DNA of 64,000 bases from positions 62,001-126,000 of the forward strand of contig PAPI01000020.1 in the NCBI GenBank assembly GCA_002708845.1. Direction: 5' to 3'. The notes below the pieces were generated by a model. It was not told the DNA's origin. It ran no database searches and worked only from the letters and a program-made list of their open reading frames with translations. The DNA comes from Leeuwenhoekiella sp. GTDB lineage: Bacteria; Bacteroidota; Bacteroidia; Flavobacteriales; Flavobacteriaceae. Position 1 is the first letter of the stretch. Each line of letters opens with the position of its first letter. Below are positions 27,220 through 35,350 of this stretch, piece after piece. The translations under genes were made by a program, and so were the position numbers.

Positions 27220-28281
27220 TTAGTTCATTTTTGAATACTTGCCGTCCTCTCGAATGCTGTATACTGCATCGGTAAACGGACTTTCAACAAAGATGGTCCA
27301 ACCCATCTCGTGATTATCCATTCTTGGTTTTAACGTCTTGCCTTCAATCTGAAAACTTTCGGCATCCAGATCGTTCAAATCTTTTGCCCAGGAATTATGA
27401 GCCGCATAATAAGCTTTTTGCTTGCGGTACAATTCGTATAGTTTCCAACGGATTTTTTCATCTCTAGGAATACTGAAGTCTTCGGTCTCGCCAACCGGAT
27501 TTGAGCTGAAATACACATAGCCCCAATGCTCGGGTTCGTGCATATTGATTATCCCCTGCGGGGACCATACCCAGTTATATTCGGGCAGGTATTTACCTGA
27601 AGCATCTTTAGCGCGACTGTAGCGATTTTCATCAAGCTCAAAATCCCAGTTTACCCGCGAAAAGTTGATGCGCCAAAAATTATCTACAGGCAATTCATTA
27701 CTCCCACTGGCTTCAACAAGCACAGACCAGGGCATGGCGATTTCCACACTCCAACTTGTATCGGTATCTGAAGGGTCATTTAATGTTCCATTTATGGAGA
27801 CCGCGGTTTGCAAGTCCTGAATATCCCAGCTGTCAAGCACCGGTGCCGACTCCCGATACGGTTTTACCAAAAGTAAATCCCACACCGTATTGAGTGCGTT
27901 CATCTCAAACTCGTAGTAATTATGCGTATCCCCGTCGGGATCTATAAAAATCTCAAAGTCGTTGTTGTAAAAAATGACCGTATCCCGCTGTTTTAATGTC
28001 GCCCAGATATGCGGTTCTTCGAGTTCGGCATAGAAATACAGATTTTGATCATCCCAAAGCATTTTTACGTGGGTCTTATACTTTGGAATTTTCTCGCCCT
28101 CGATATCTATAAAAGGTTCCGAAAAAGCCGCTTCTTTCCACACCTGCTCATCGGCTTTGCCGTCTATTAGTAGCGGAGCTTCAATATGATGCGCCACATA
28201 ACTGCGTGGTGGAACGTTTTGGGCGTAGCCCGAAAAAGTCAAACCGCATACGAGGAAAAGAAAGGCCTTATGAATGTTCAT
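27220..28281 (-). CDS. CBM9-like carbohydrate-binding secreted protein
   Basis: This 353-residue secreted protein (signal peptide ending near GYAQ) has a single CBM9-like domain (about 25-240). Typical features are the PLLIDGKADEQVWKEA opening, LYFYAELEEPHIWA, the NDFEIFIDPDGD calcium/sugar region and SWSVEIAMPW. Such proteins are frequent in Bacteroidota glycan loci. The C-terminal 110 residues are helical plus a short tail. The start codon abuts the stop codon of the GH130 gene with no spacer, implying translational coupling. It would act as a periplasmic binding or delivery factor; this is inference. Confidence 0.82.
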   Translation of the reverse strand: MNIHKAFLFLVCGLTFSGYAQNVPPRSYVAHHIEAPLLIDGKADEQVWKEAAFSEPFIDIEGEKIPKYKTHVKMLWDDQNLYFYAELEEPHIWATLKQRDTVIFYNNDFEIFIDPDGDTHNYYEFEMNALNTVWDLLLVKPYRESAPVLDSWDIQDLQTAVSINGTLNDPSDTDTSWSVEIAMPWSVLVEASGSNELPVDNFWRINFSRVNWDFELDENRYSRAKDASGKYLPEYNWVWSPQGIINMHEPEHWGYVYFSSNPVGETEDFSIPRDEKIRWKLYELYRKQKAYYAAHNSWAKDLNDLDAESFQIEGKTLKPRMDNHEMGWTIFVESPFTDAVYSIREDGKYSKMN

Positions 28282-29253
28282 TTACAGACTGTTTGTTTTT
28301 ACAAATTCGATTATTTCGCTCAGCTTACCAAAAGCGATTGCCGTCACCGTATCGGCCGCCCCGTAATACAAAGTCACCTTATCCTCCTTAACCGAATGTA
28401 GGGTCGCGCACGGAAACACCACATTAGGCACGTCACCCGCGAGTTCGTAGGATTCTGCCGGTGCCAGCAAATAAGGCTGACTGCGGTACAACACCTTATC
28501 TGGCCGGTCTTTATCTAAAATTGCAGCACCCACCGAATACCTAAAACCGTTGCAGGTATTGATCACGCCATGGTAAAAAAGCAACCAACCTTCATCAGTC
28601 AGGATAGGCACAGGCCCGGCTCCGATTTTGGTACACTGCCACGCGCTATCAGTAAAAGGTGTCACTTTCATCACACAACGGTGCTCTCCCCAGTATTTCA
28701 TATCGGGGCTGTAGCTGATGTAAATATCACCAAATGGCGTATGCCCGTTATCGCTGGGACGGCTGAGCATTGCAAATTTTCCGTCTATTTTCTGCGGAAG
28801 TAAAACCCCGTTACGGTTAAAAGGCAGAAATGCATTCTCACACTGAAAAAATTCTTTAAAATCGAAGGTGTACCCGATACCGATGGTTGGGCCGTGATAG
28901 CCGTTGCACCAGGTAATCCAGTAGCGATCTTCAATAAAGCATACCCGCGGATCATATTTATAATCAGACTCGATCATTTCGGTGTTTCCCGCACCAAACA
29001 CGATGGGCTCGTGGTTGATGTCCCAGTTGATTCCGTCTTTGCTGAAACCCGCAAAAATATTCATCTGTACCGCTTTGTTATCGCAGCGAAAAACACCGGC
29101 ATATCCATCTTCAAAAGGCACTACTGCCGAGTTGAAAATACTGTTGGAAGAAGGAATAGCATAGCGATCGATGATGGGATTGGCATCATAGCGCCACATC
29201 ACATCGGTGTTGCCTTGAGGGCGATCCTGCCACGGAAATGGGGTTGTACTCAT
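28282..29253 (-). CDS. GH130 mannoside phosphorylase, likely Man-beta-1,4-GlcNAc specific
   Basis: This 323-residue cytoplasmic protein has a five-bladed propeller of GH130 type. Signature elements include [35 protein letters not shown] with the likely general acid Asp101, and the phosphate-site residues in the HGV/Y region (LFYHGVIN). The YDPRV context matches GH130_2 enzymes such as those that phosphorolyse mannosyl-beta-1,4-GlcNAc or mannosylglucose, yielding Man-1-P. In this locus the first is favoured: GH92, GH20 and nagB surround it. No signal peptide is present, so the disaccharide must be imported, presumably by the adjacent symporter (20 bp upstream). Confidence 0.9.
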   Translation of the reverse strand: MSTTPFPWQDRPQGNTDVMWRYDANPIIDRYAIPSSNSIFNSAVVPFEDGYAGVFRCDNKAVQMNIFAGFSKDGINWDINHEPIVFGAGNTEMIESDYKYDPRVCFIEDRYWITWCNGYHGPTIGIGYTFDFKEFFQCENAFLPFNRNGVLLPQKIDGKFAMLSRPSDNGHTPFGDIYISYSPDMKYWGEHRCVMKVTPFTDSAWQCTKIGAGPVPILTDEGWLLFYHGVINTCNGFRYSVGAAILDKDRPDKVLYRSQPYLLAPAESYELAGDVPNVVFPCATLHSVKEDKVTLYYGAADTVTAIAFGKLSEIIEFVKTNSL

Positions 29254-29273
29254 AAACTGGTTTTTCTTTTAAA

Positions 29274-31148
29274 TTAGGTCGTTAGTTTTTTGACTTTGTC
29301 AAGCCAGGTAAATTTTAAAATCAGCGTCGTAATGCCAAAGACTAAAAGGCTCCAGGCTGTTTTTTCATAATCGCGTACCACCAGAAAAATAGGCAGTACA
29401 ATCATACTCGATTGCCAGATAATCCCGATCAAACAATTAAGCATATCAAGCCCAAAATCAGCATTCCTTTCTTGATCATCATAAGGCCCTAATGCTTCAC
29501 GTACCGGTTTCCACCAGCCCCAGGGATGAACCGAAGTATAAAAACTTTTTAAGGTTTCTGCTGCTGTGGGAGGCGTGAGATAGGTTCCCAAAAATGATCC
29601 CAGGAGTGAAAAGCCCAGAATTATCGGGAACAGGTAAATCGCAGGTACGTGAGCATACCAGTATAAAAAGCTGCCTTCCAAATAGGTAGAAGCTCCCTGA
29701 TCTATCATATACTGTAAGGTGGCCACGACCAGCCCGCTAAGCATTCCCCAGAAATATCCCCAACCGTTAAAACGCCACCAAATCCACTTGAGAAAATTGG
29801 CCGCCACATAACCGCCGTATAACGAACTGGTGATCCAAAGGGTGATGGAGTTGATCGAGTCGGCAAAAAAGCCCATAATCACACCCAAAGTCACCACGGC
29901 AAACGAAGCGACGTGACTGGCCTTAACGTAATGCCTGTCACTGGCTACCGGTTTAAAATATTTTTTATAAATATCATTTACAATGTAAGCGGGTCCTGCA
30001 TTAACAAAAGCGGAGAAGGTAGACATAAATGCAGCGAGCAAACCGGCCAGCAGCAGCCCTTTGATTCCTACAGGTACGTGATTGTTTATCACCTGCGGAA
30101 GGATAACCTCAAGATCATTACCGGTAACCGCCCCAGCCTTAGCCAGTTCGGGAGCAATGTATACCAGACCCAAAACTACAATGGCGGCGATTAGCAAATA
30201 TCGTGGGATAAACAAAACCAAATTGGTAAATCCACTCATATACGCAGCGTCTTTTGCAGTACGGGTAGATAAAATACGCTGCATATCGTAGCTGGGCGTA
30301 GGCCCGGCGATACTGGCAAAAAAACCTTTAAACAAACTCATCCCGATAAACGCACCAAACATTTTATAGCCCTGAGTGTCTATAAGGTTGTTGAACAACT
30401 CATAATCCCCCGCCCAAAAACCGGTAAGTTCGCTACCGAAAGCGAGGTTCTTCCATTCTGCGGGAATTAAAGTTTGAATTTCTGTATCACTAAACGTGAA
30501 AAATGTATAGCCCGCGACCAGAATTCCGGCCAGTACCATTATTCCAAATTGTAAGACTTCAGTTGAAACCACCGAAAACATTCCGCCTTTAATCGTATAA
30601 ATAGTGGTCAGTAATATGAGGATTAACGCATACACCTGTTCGGCATTGAGCAGCGTAAAATTCCCTAAGACCAAACTGGCATCCCAAGGTAAGATCACGG
30701 TCATAAACTTACCGGCGCCTTCAAAAAAATAAGCGATAAAACCTACCGAAGCTACCACCGCAAACACCGCTACAATAAGGTGCGAAGCCCGACCGGCACG
30801 GTCATCACCGAAACGGGATAAAATCCATTCTGAACCGGTCATGACATTAGAACGTCGTATCCAAACCGCCAGGAACATCATTACAAAGACCTGGTTAAAA
30901 ATGGGCCAGATCCACATAAACATAAAGCTCTTAACCCCATAGAGAAACAGGATGCCCACCATCCAGGCGGTACCCGAAACGTCAAACATTCCCGAGCCGT
31001 TGCTCAGCCCCAAATAATACCATTTGATACTTTTTCCACCCAAAAAATAGGAGTCCAGTCCCCTGGAAGCTTTTTTAGCCACGTAAATCCCGATGCCTAT
31101 AGTAAGCAAGAGGTAAACTGCAATAATTATAACGTCGATTAACTCCAT
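29274..31148 (-). CDS. Sodium:solute symporter (SSS family), candidate Man-GlcNAc importer
   Basis: This 624-residue inner-membrane protein of the SSS family has about 14-15 predicted helices. Typical sequence is VDVIIIAVYLLLTIGIGIYVAKKA at helix 1, LDSYFLGGKSIKWYYLGLSN, and VYTIKGGMFSVVSTEV near 190. It follows GH92 by 1 bp and precedes the GH130 phosphorylase by 20 bp. Co-transcription with these enzymes suggests import of mannose or Man-beta-1,4-GlcNAc. It is clearly a different subgroup from the other symporter at 21978-23798. Confidence 0.9.
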   Translation of the reverse strand: MELIDVIIIAVYLLLTIGIGIYVAKKASRGLDSYFLGGKSIKWYYLGLSNGSGMFDVSGTAWMVGILFLYGVKSFMFMWIWPIFNQVFVMMFLAVWIRRSNVMTGSEWILSRFGDDRAGRASHLIVAVFAVVASVGFIAYFFEGAGKFMTVILPWDASLVLGNFTLLNAEQVYALILILLTTIYTIKGGMFSVVSTEVLQFGIMVLAGILVAGYTFFTFSDTEIQTLIPAEWKNLAFGSELTGFWAGDYELFNNLIDTQGYKMFGAFIGMSLFKGFFASIAGPTPSYDMQRILSTRTAKDAAYMSGFTNLVLFIPRYLLIAAIVVLGLVYIAPELAKAGAVTGNDLEVILPQVINNHVPVGIKGLLLAGLLAAFMSTFSAFVNAGPAYIVNDIYKKYFKPVASDRHYVKASHVASFAVVTLGVIMGFFADSINSITLWITSSLYGGYVAANFLKWIWWRFNGWGYFWGMLSGLVVATLQYMIDQGASTYLEGSFLYWYAHVPAIYLFPIILGFSLLGSFLGTYLTPPTAAETLKSFYTSVHPWGWWKPVREALGPYDDQERNADFGLDMLNCLIGIIWQSSMIVLPIFLVVRDYEKTAWSLLVFGITTLILKFTWLDKVKKLTT

Positions 31149-31149
31149 A

Positions 31150-33441
31150 CTAGTCCGCCTGCTTAACTCCCCAGTTTTTGGCAGGGGTGTCCCCCATAGT
31201 TAGTGCCAGTTCACCCCCGGCCATGATTTGTTCATGAGTTATGCTGGTTTGATTAAAAGGTTTTCCATTTAAGGTTGCCGACTGAATATAGAAGTTGGCC
31301 TCTGATACGCCCTCTGCAATAATGCTAAAGTTTTTGCCATCAGGAAGTGTAATCACCGATTTCTCAAAAACCGGACTCCCGATCTCATAGGCTGCACTAG
31401 CGGGATTAAAGGGATACAATCCCATAGCGCTCCATACATACCAAGCAGACATCTGGCCGGCATCTTCGTTTCCGCTGAGGCCGTTAGGAGTGGTATTGTA
31501 CTGGGTTTTTAGGATTTCATGAACCCAATATTGGGTAAGCCAGGGTTTCCCCGCCCGATTAAACAGGTAAGCGATGTGATGGCTCGGCTCATTACCGTGC
31601 GCATACTGACCAATAAGCCCCGAAATATCATTAGAAATGTGCTCACCGGTAATCTCCGAACTTTCGGTAAAAAGCTGCTGCAGCATTTGGGTAAATGCAT
31701 CCTCTCCGCCGTGGAGCTTTATAAAATTATCGGTGTCGTGCAGCACAAACCAACTGTGCTGCCAGGCATTACCCTCAGTATAATCGGTATTTTCACGATG
31801 CCTACTGAATTTAGGGTCAAAAGGCTCGTGCCAGTTACCCACAGCCGACTTGCCCCGCATAAATCCGGTTTCGGGATCATACAGCTTTTCATACGATTTG
31901 GAGCGATTCAGGAAGTATTCATAATCCTGCTCGTGCCCTAAAGCTTTAGCCATTTGCGCCACACACCAGTCATTATATGCATACTCCAGGGTAAAAGTGA
32001 CCGATTCGTCTATTTTGTCATACGGAATATACCCGTACTCCTTTAAAAATTGAAGTCCGCGCTCATCACGCATCTGGGTATTTTTCATCGCAGCATACGC
32101 CTTTTCAGCATCAAAACTTGTAATGCCTTTAAAATAGGCTTCGGTAATTACCGGAATGGCGTGATTACCGGTCATGGTGTTGGTCTCGTTGCCATAAAGC
32201 GTCCATATGGGCAGGCTTTTGTGTACGGAATAATAAGCGAGCATCGAGTTGATGATATCGCTTACTTTTTCTGGTTCTAATAAGGTGAGTAGTGGATTTT
32301 CGGCACGGAAGGTATCCCAAAGGGACAAGGTAGAATACGCTGTATAATCAGCTTTTACGATGCTATCATTTTCCAGTCTGAATTCCCCGTTTACATCTGA
32401 AAAAGTAACCGGCGCGATCTGGGTATGATACAATGCGGAATAGAAAATGGTTTTTAACGAATCAACCGGAGTTTCCACCACTATTTTTTCGAGTTGTTGT
32501 TCCCAGGTTTTTTTAGCTTCAGCCCGGGCAGTTTCAAAATCCAAATCCCGGTCGCTTTCCAGGTTGGCTTTAGCGTTAGCCACACTCACCGAAGAAACTG
32601 CAATTTTTATGATCACGTCGCGGCTTCCGTCTATATCAAAAAAGAACTGGGCCGCCGTGGTCTTCCCTGTTACCTGTTTCGCTTCGGTTTTTGTTTTATT
32701 TTGGAACAAATTGTAGCGCGACATTGGCTTTGAAAATTCGGCTACAAAAAACACTTTTTGATTTTTTGCCCAACCGGTACTGTGGCGGTATCCACTAATG
32801 GTTGTTTCATTTTCTACATTGATAGCTGTTTCTACCGGCGCATCCCAATTGATGGCAAATCCCAGATCAAGAACAACCGAAGCTTCCCCGGCACCCTCAT
32901 AATTGTATTTCTGGAATGCGGTACGCTGCGTCGCCGTCAGTCCCACTTTAATCTCCGGCTCCTGCAAATAAACCATATAATAACCCGGCTCTGCACTTTC
33001 GCGTTTATGGGAAAAGGAGGAAGCATACGGGCGATCCTGTGGGTTTTCATAGGTACCGGTCAAATCGAGTTCTTTCGCCGCAGGCATAAAAAAGATATCA
33101 GCCAAATCGCCAATACCTGTACCGCTTAAATGCAGATTGCTGAACCCTGAAATAATAGAATCTGAGTAGTGATAGCCCGAACACCAGTCCCAGCCGTTTC
33201 GGCCATTATCAGGGCTAACCTGGACCATCCCAAAAGGTACGGTCGCTCCGGGATAGGTATGCCCGTGGCCACCGGTCCCTATAAAAGGGTCTACATAAGC
33301 AGAGAGTTTCAGGTCTTTTTGAACTTTAGGAGTAACCGCTTCTGACTTTTCATTCTTACAGGAAAAGAATGCAGTAAAGATTCCTAAAGCAATAATTTTT
33401 GAATACGTTTTTACGTTAAGGTTCAGCTTTGGGAGCAACAT
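31150..33441 (-). CDS. GH92 alpha-mannosidase (lipoprotein)
   Basis: This 763-residue protein has a lipoprotein signal (IFTAFFSC, Cys28) and full-length GH92 architecture: N-terminal beta-sandwich (about 45-270; VDPFIGTGGHGHTYPGATVPFGM is the family opening, LHLSGTGIGD the loop) and C-terminal (alpha/alpha)6 barrel, with TMTGNHAIPV and NEDAGQMSAWYVWSAMGLYPF. GH92 enzymes are calcium-dependent exo-alpha-mannosidases that trim high-mannose N-glycans or yeast mannan. It is the first gene of the six-gene operon and diverges from the LytS-type kinase gene across 108 bp that must hold both promoters. Confidence 0.95.
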   Translation of the reverse strand: MLLPKLNLNVKTYSKIIALGIFTAFFSCKNEKSEAVTPKVQKDLKLSAYVDPFIGTGGHGHTYPGATVPFGMVQVSPDNGRNGWDWCSGYHYSDSIISGFSNLHLSGTGIGDLADIFFMPAAKELDLTGTYENPQDRPYASSFSHKRESAEPGYYMVYLQEPEIKVGLTATQRTAFQKYNYEGAGEASVVLDLGFAINWDAPVETAINVENETTISGYRHSTGWAKNQKVFFVAEFSKPMSRYNLFQNKTKTEAKQVTGKTTAAQFFFDIDGSRDVIIKIAVSSVSVANAKANLESDRDLDFETARAEAKKTWEQQLEKIVVETPVDSLKTIFYSALYHTQIAPVTFSDVNGEFRLENDSIVKADYTAYSTLSLWDTFRAENPLLTLLEPEKVSDIINSMLAYYSVHKSLPIWTLYGNETNTMTGNHAIPVITEAYFKGITSFDAEKAYAAMKNTQMRDERGLQFLKEYGYIPYDKIDESVTFTLEYAYNDWCVAQMAKALGHEQDYEYFLNRSKSYEKLYDPETGFMRGKSAVGNWHEPFDPKFSRHRENTDYTEGNAWQHSWFVLHDTDNFIKLHGGEDAFTQMLQQLFTESSEITGEHISNDISGLIGQYAHGNEPSHHIAYLFNRAGKPWLTQYWVHEILKTQYNTTPNGLSGNEDAGQMSAWYVWSAMGLYPFNPASAAYEIGSPVFEKSVITLPDGKNFSIIAEGVSEANFYIQSATLNGKPFNQTSITHEQIMAGGELALTMGDTPAKNWGVKQAD

Positions 33442-33549
33442 CTGTTAAGATTTTTAATAAATATGTGATATATTATCGCGGTTTTAACCTTTTATTAGAC
33501 AAACAACAGTTTTGAAAAGCTAAACAGCCTAAAAGTCCGCTTACACTTT

Positions 33550-34635
33550 ATGCCTCTTACGACTACATTTAAAAATAGCTTTAGAATTAACAGCACCACG
33601 GGTTATAAGATTAACCCTACCCATCACGCTATTTTCTGGCTGTGCTATTTCCTGTTTAATTTTTTGAGATGGGGAAGTTATTACAACGATTATTTATACT
33701 CGTTTAAGGCCAATTTACTGGGGTTTCCTATACATATGACGCTTACGTATTTTACGATTTACGTATTGATCCCAACTTTTATTTATAGACGAAAATATAT
33801 TCTTTTTGCAGTAAGTCTGTTCTGCTCTATCCTGGTGATGGTAATCATTAAGTATGAGCTCACCTATTTTTTAATCAGTAATAACGTGTGGCCCGAAGGC
33901 CCTGAAGAAACCACTAGCTTAAACCTTAATTATGTAGTGGTGATGATGCTTGGCGAACTCTACGTGATCTCATTTGTGGCCGCCATTAAAATCACCATAG
34001 ACTGGATGCGAGAGCGGCAGCTGGCTTCAAACCTCGCCAAATCACAATTAGAAACCGAACTGCGCTTTTTACGATCTCAAATCTCGCCTCATTTTTTCTT
34101 CAATACACTCAATAACATTTACTCGTTGAGTCTTGAAAAGTCTGAAAATACGCCGGATACTATTTTAAAACTTTCAGACCTGATGCGGTATTTGCTGTAT
34201 GAAACCAAGCAAAACCGGCAACCCCTGTCTAAAGAGATTAAGTTTATTCAAAACTATCTCGATCTGGAGCGCATACGCTACACTGACAAACTCGATTTAG
34301 AATTTGAAGTCACCGGTAATCCTAAAGGAAAAAAAATTGCTCCCATGCTTCTCATTCATTTTATTGAAAACGGATTTAAGCACGGGGCCGGCAAAAACAC
34401 CGGAAAGGTGCACATAAGCATCAAACTTCAGATTGAAGAAAATCAGCTCATTTTTAAAATGAGTAACACCCTGCCGCAAAAGGGATTAAAGAACAACCTC
34501 AACAAAGCGGGCGGTATTGGCATTGAGAATGTCTTAAAACGCCTTAACTTGGGCTACGGCCCTGAGGGATATCACCTCGATATTTTTGAAGCCGATGGTG
34601 AATACCACGTACACTTAAAACTAAATTTATCATGA
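33550..34635 (+). CDS. LytS-type sensor histidine kinase
   Basis: This 361-residue membrane kinase has four predicted helices (about residues 27-42, 60-80, 83-108 and 128-150) and a His_kinase (PF06580) domain starting with FLRSQISPHFFFNTLNNIYSL, where His181 is the phospho-acceptor. A HATPase_c domain follows (IHFIENGFKHG as N-box, GGIGIENVLKRL as G-box). It overlaps the response regulator by 4 bp (ATGA), so the two form a two-component system. The short N-terminal sensor has no periplasmic domain, so it probably senses membrane or a small ligand. It diverges from GH92; it may control the glycan locus, but this kinase type also governs unrelated functions. Confidence 0.93.
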   Translation: MPLTTTFKNSFRINSTTGYKINPTHHAIFWLCYFLFNFLRWGSYYNDYLYSFKANLLGFPIHMTLTYFTIYVLIPTFIYRRKYILFAVSLFCSILVMVIIKYELTYFLISNNVWPEGPEETTSLNLNYVVVMMLGELYVISFVAAIKITIDWMRERQLASNLAKSQLETELRFLRSQISPHFFFNTLNNIYSLSLEKSENTPDTILKLSDLMRYLLYETKQNRQPLSKEIKFIQNYLDLERIRYTDKLDLEFEVTGNPKGKKIAPMLLIHFIENGFKHGAGKNTGKVHISIKLQIEENQLIFKMSNTLPQKGLKNNLNKAGGIGIENVLKRLNLGYGPEGYHLDIFEADGEYHVHLKLNLS

Positions 34636-35339
34636 ACCTGAGATGTGTAATCATTGACGATGAACCCCTGGCCATCAATGTGATTAAAAATCATATAGCG
34701 CAACTTACAGGAATTGAAGTCGTAAAAACCTTTGATAATGCCATTGACAGTCTGGAATTCATCCATAAAAATGAAGTTGACCTGCTGTTTTTAGATATCA
34801 ATATGCCGGTGATCGACGGGCTGAGTTTCCTCAAAAGTCTCGATACCAGGCCAATGGTAATTCTAACCACGGCTCACGAGGAATATGCAGTTGAAGGTTT
34901 TGAACTTGAGGTCCTGGATTATCTGGTTAAACCCATATCGTTTCCTCGCTTTCTTAAAGCGACTAATAAAGCTCTGGCACGGGCAAAAGAACACACCAAA
35001 TCGGCAGCAACCGCCGATGAAGACAGCATTTTCGTCAAAATCGACAAGAAGAAAATGAAGAAGGTCTATTTTGCAGATATTCTTTTGGTTGAAAGCCTAA
35101 AAGATTACATCAAAATCATTACAACCAAAGGTAATTACGTCGTGCACCAAACGCTGAGCAGCTTTACAGAAGATTTACCGGCAAATCAGTTTATACGCAT
35201 TCACCGCTCTTATACCGCAAACATAAACCGGGTTGATACCGTTGAAGGAAACAGTGTCGAAATCGCTAACAAGCGCTACACCATTGGCCGAAACTATATG
35301 GAAGAGGCCAAAGCCGCGATTCTAAAAGATAAAGGATAA
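34632..35339 (+). CDS. LytTR-family response regulator
   Basis: This 235-residue response regulator has an N-terminal receiver domain (about 1-120; acidic pocket Asp9/Asp10, phospho-acceptor Asp55 in LFLDINMP, Lys near 100) and a C-terminal LytTR DNA-binding domain (about 138-235; KKVYFADILLVESLKDYIKI, FIRIHRSYTANI). It is partner of the kinase immediately upstream, sharing a 4 bp overlap. LytTR regulators bind direct repeats about 10 bp apart upstream of target genes; no confident site was identified by eye. It ends 11 bp from the convergent ABC permease gene. Confidence 0.94.
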   Translation: MNLRCVIIDDEPLAINVIKNHIAQLTGIEVVKTFDNAIDSLEFIHKNEVDLLFLDINMPVIDGLSFLKSLDTRPMVILTTAHEEYAVEGFELEVLDYLVKPISFPRFLKATNKALARAKEHTKSAATADEDSIFVKIDKKKMKKVYFADILLVESLKDYIKIITTKGNYVVHQTLSSFTEDLPANQFIRIHRSYTANINRVDTVEGNSVEIANKRYTIGRNYMEEAKAAILKDKG

Positions 35340-35350
35340 ATACAAACTAG

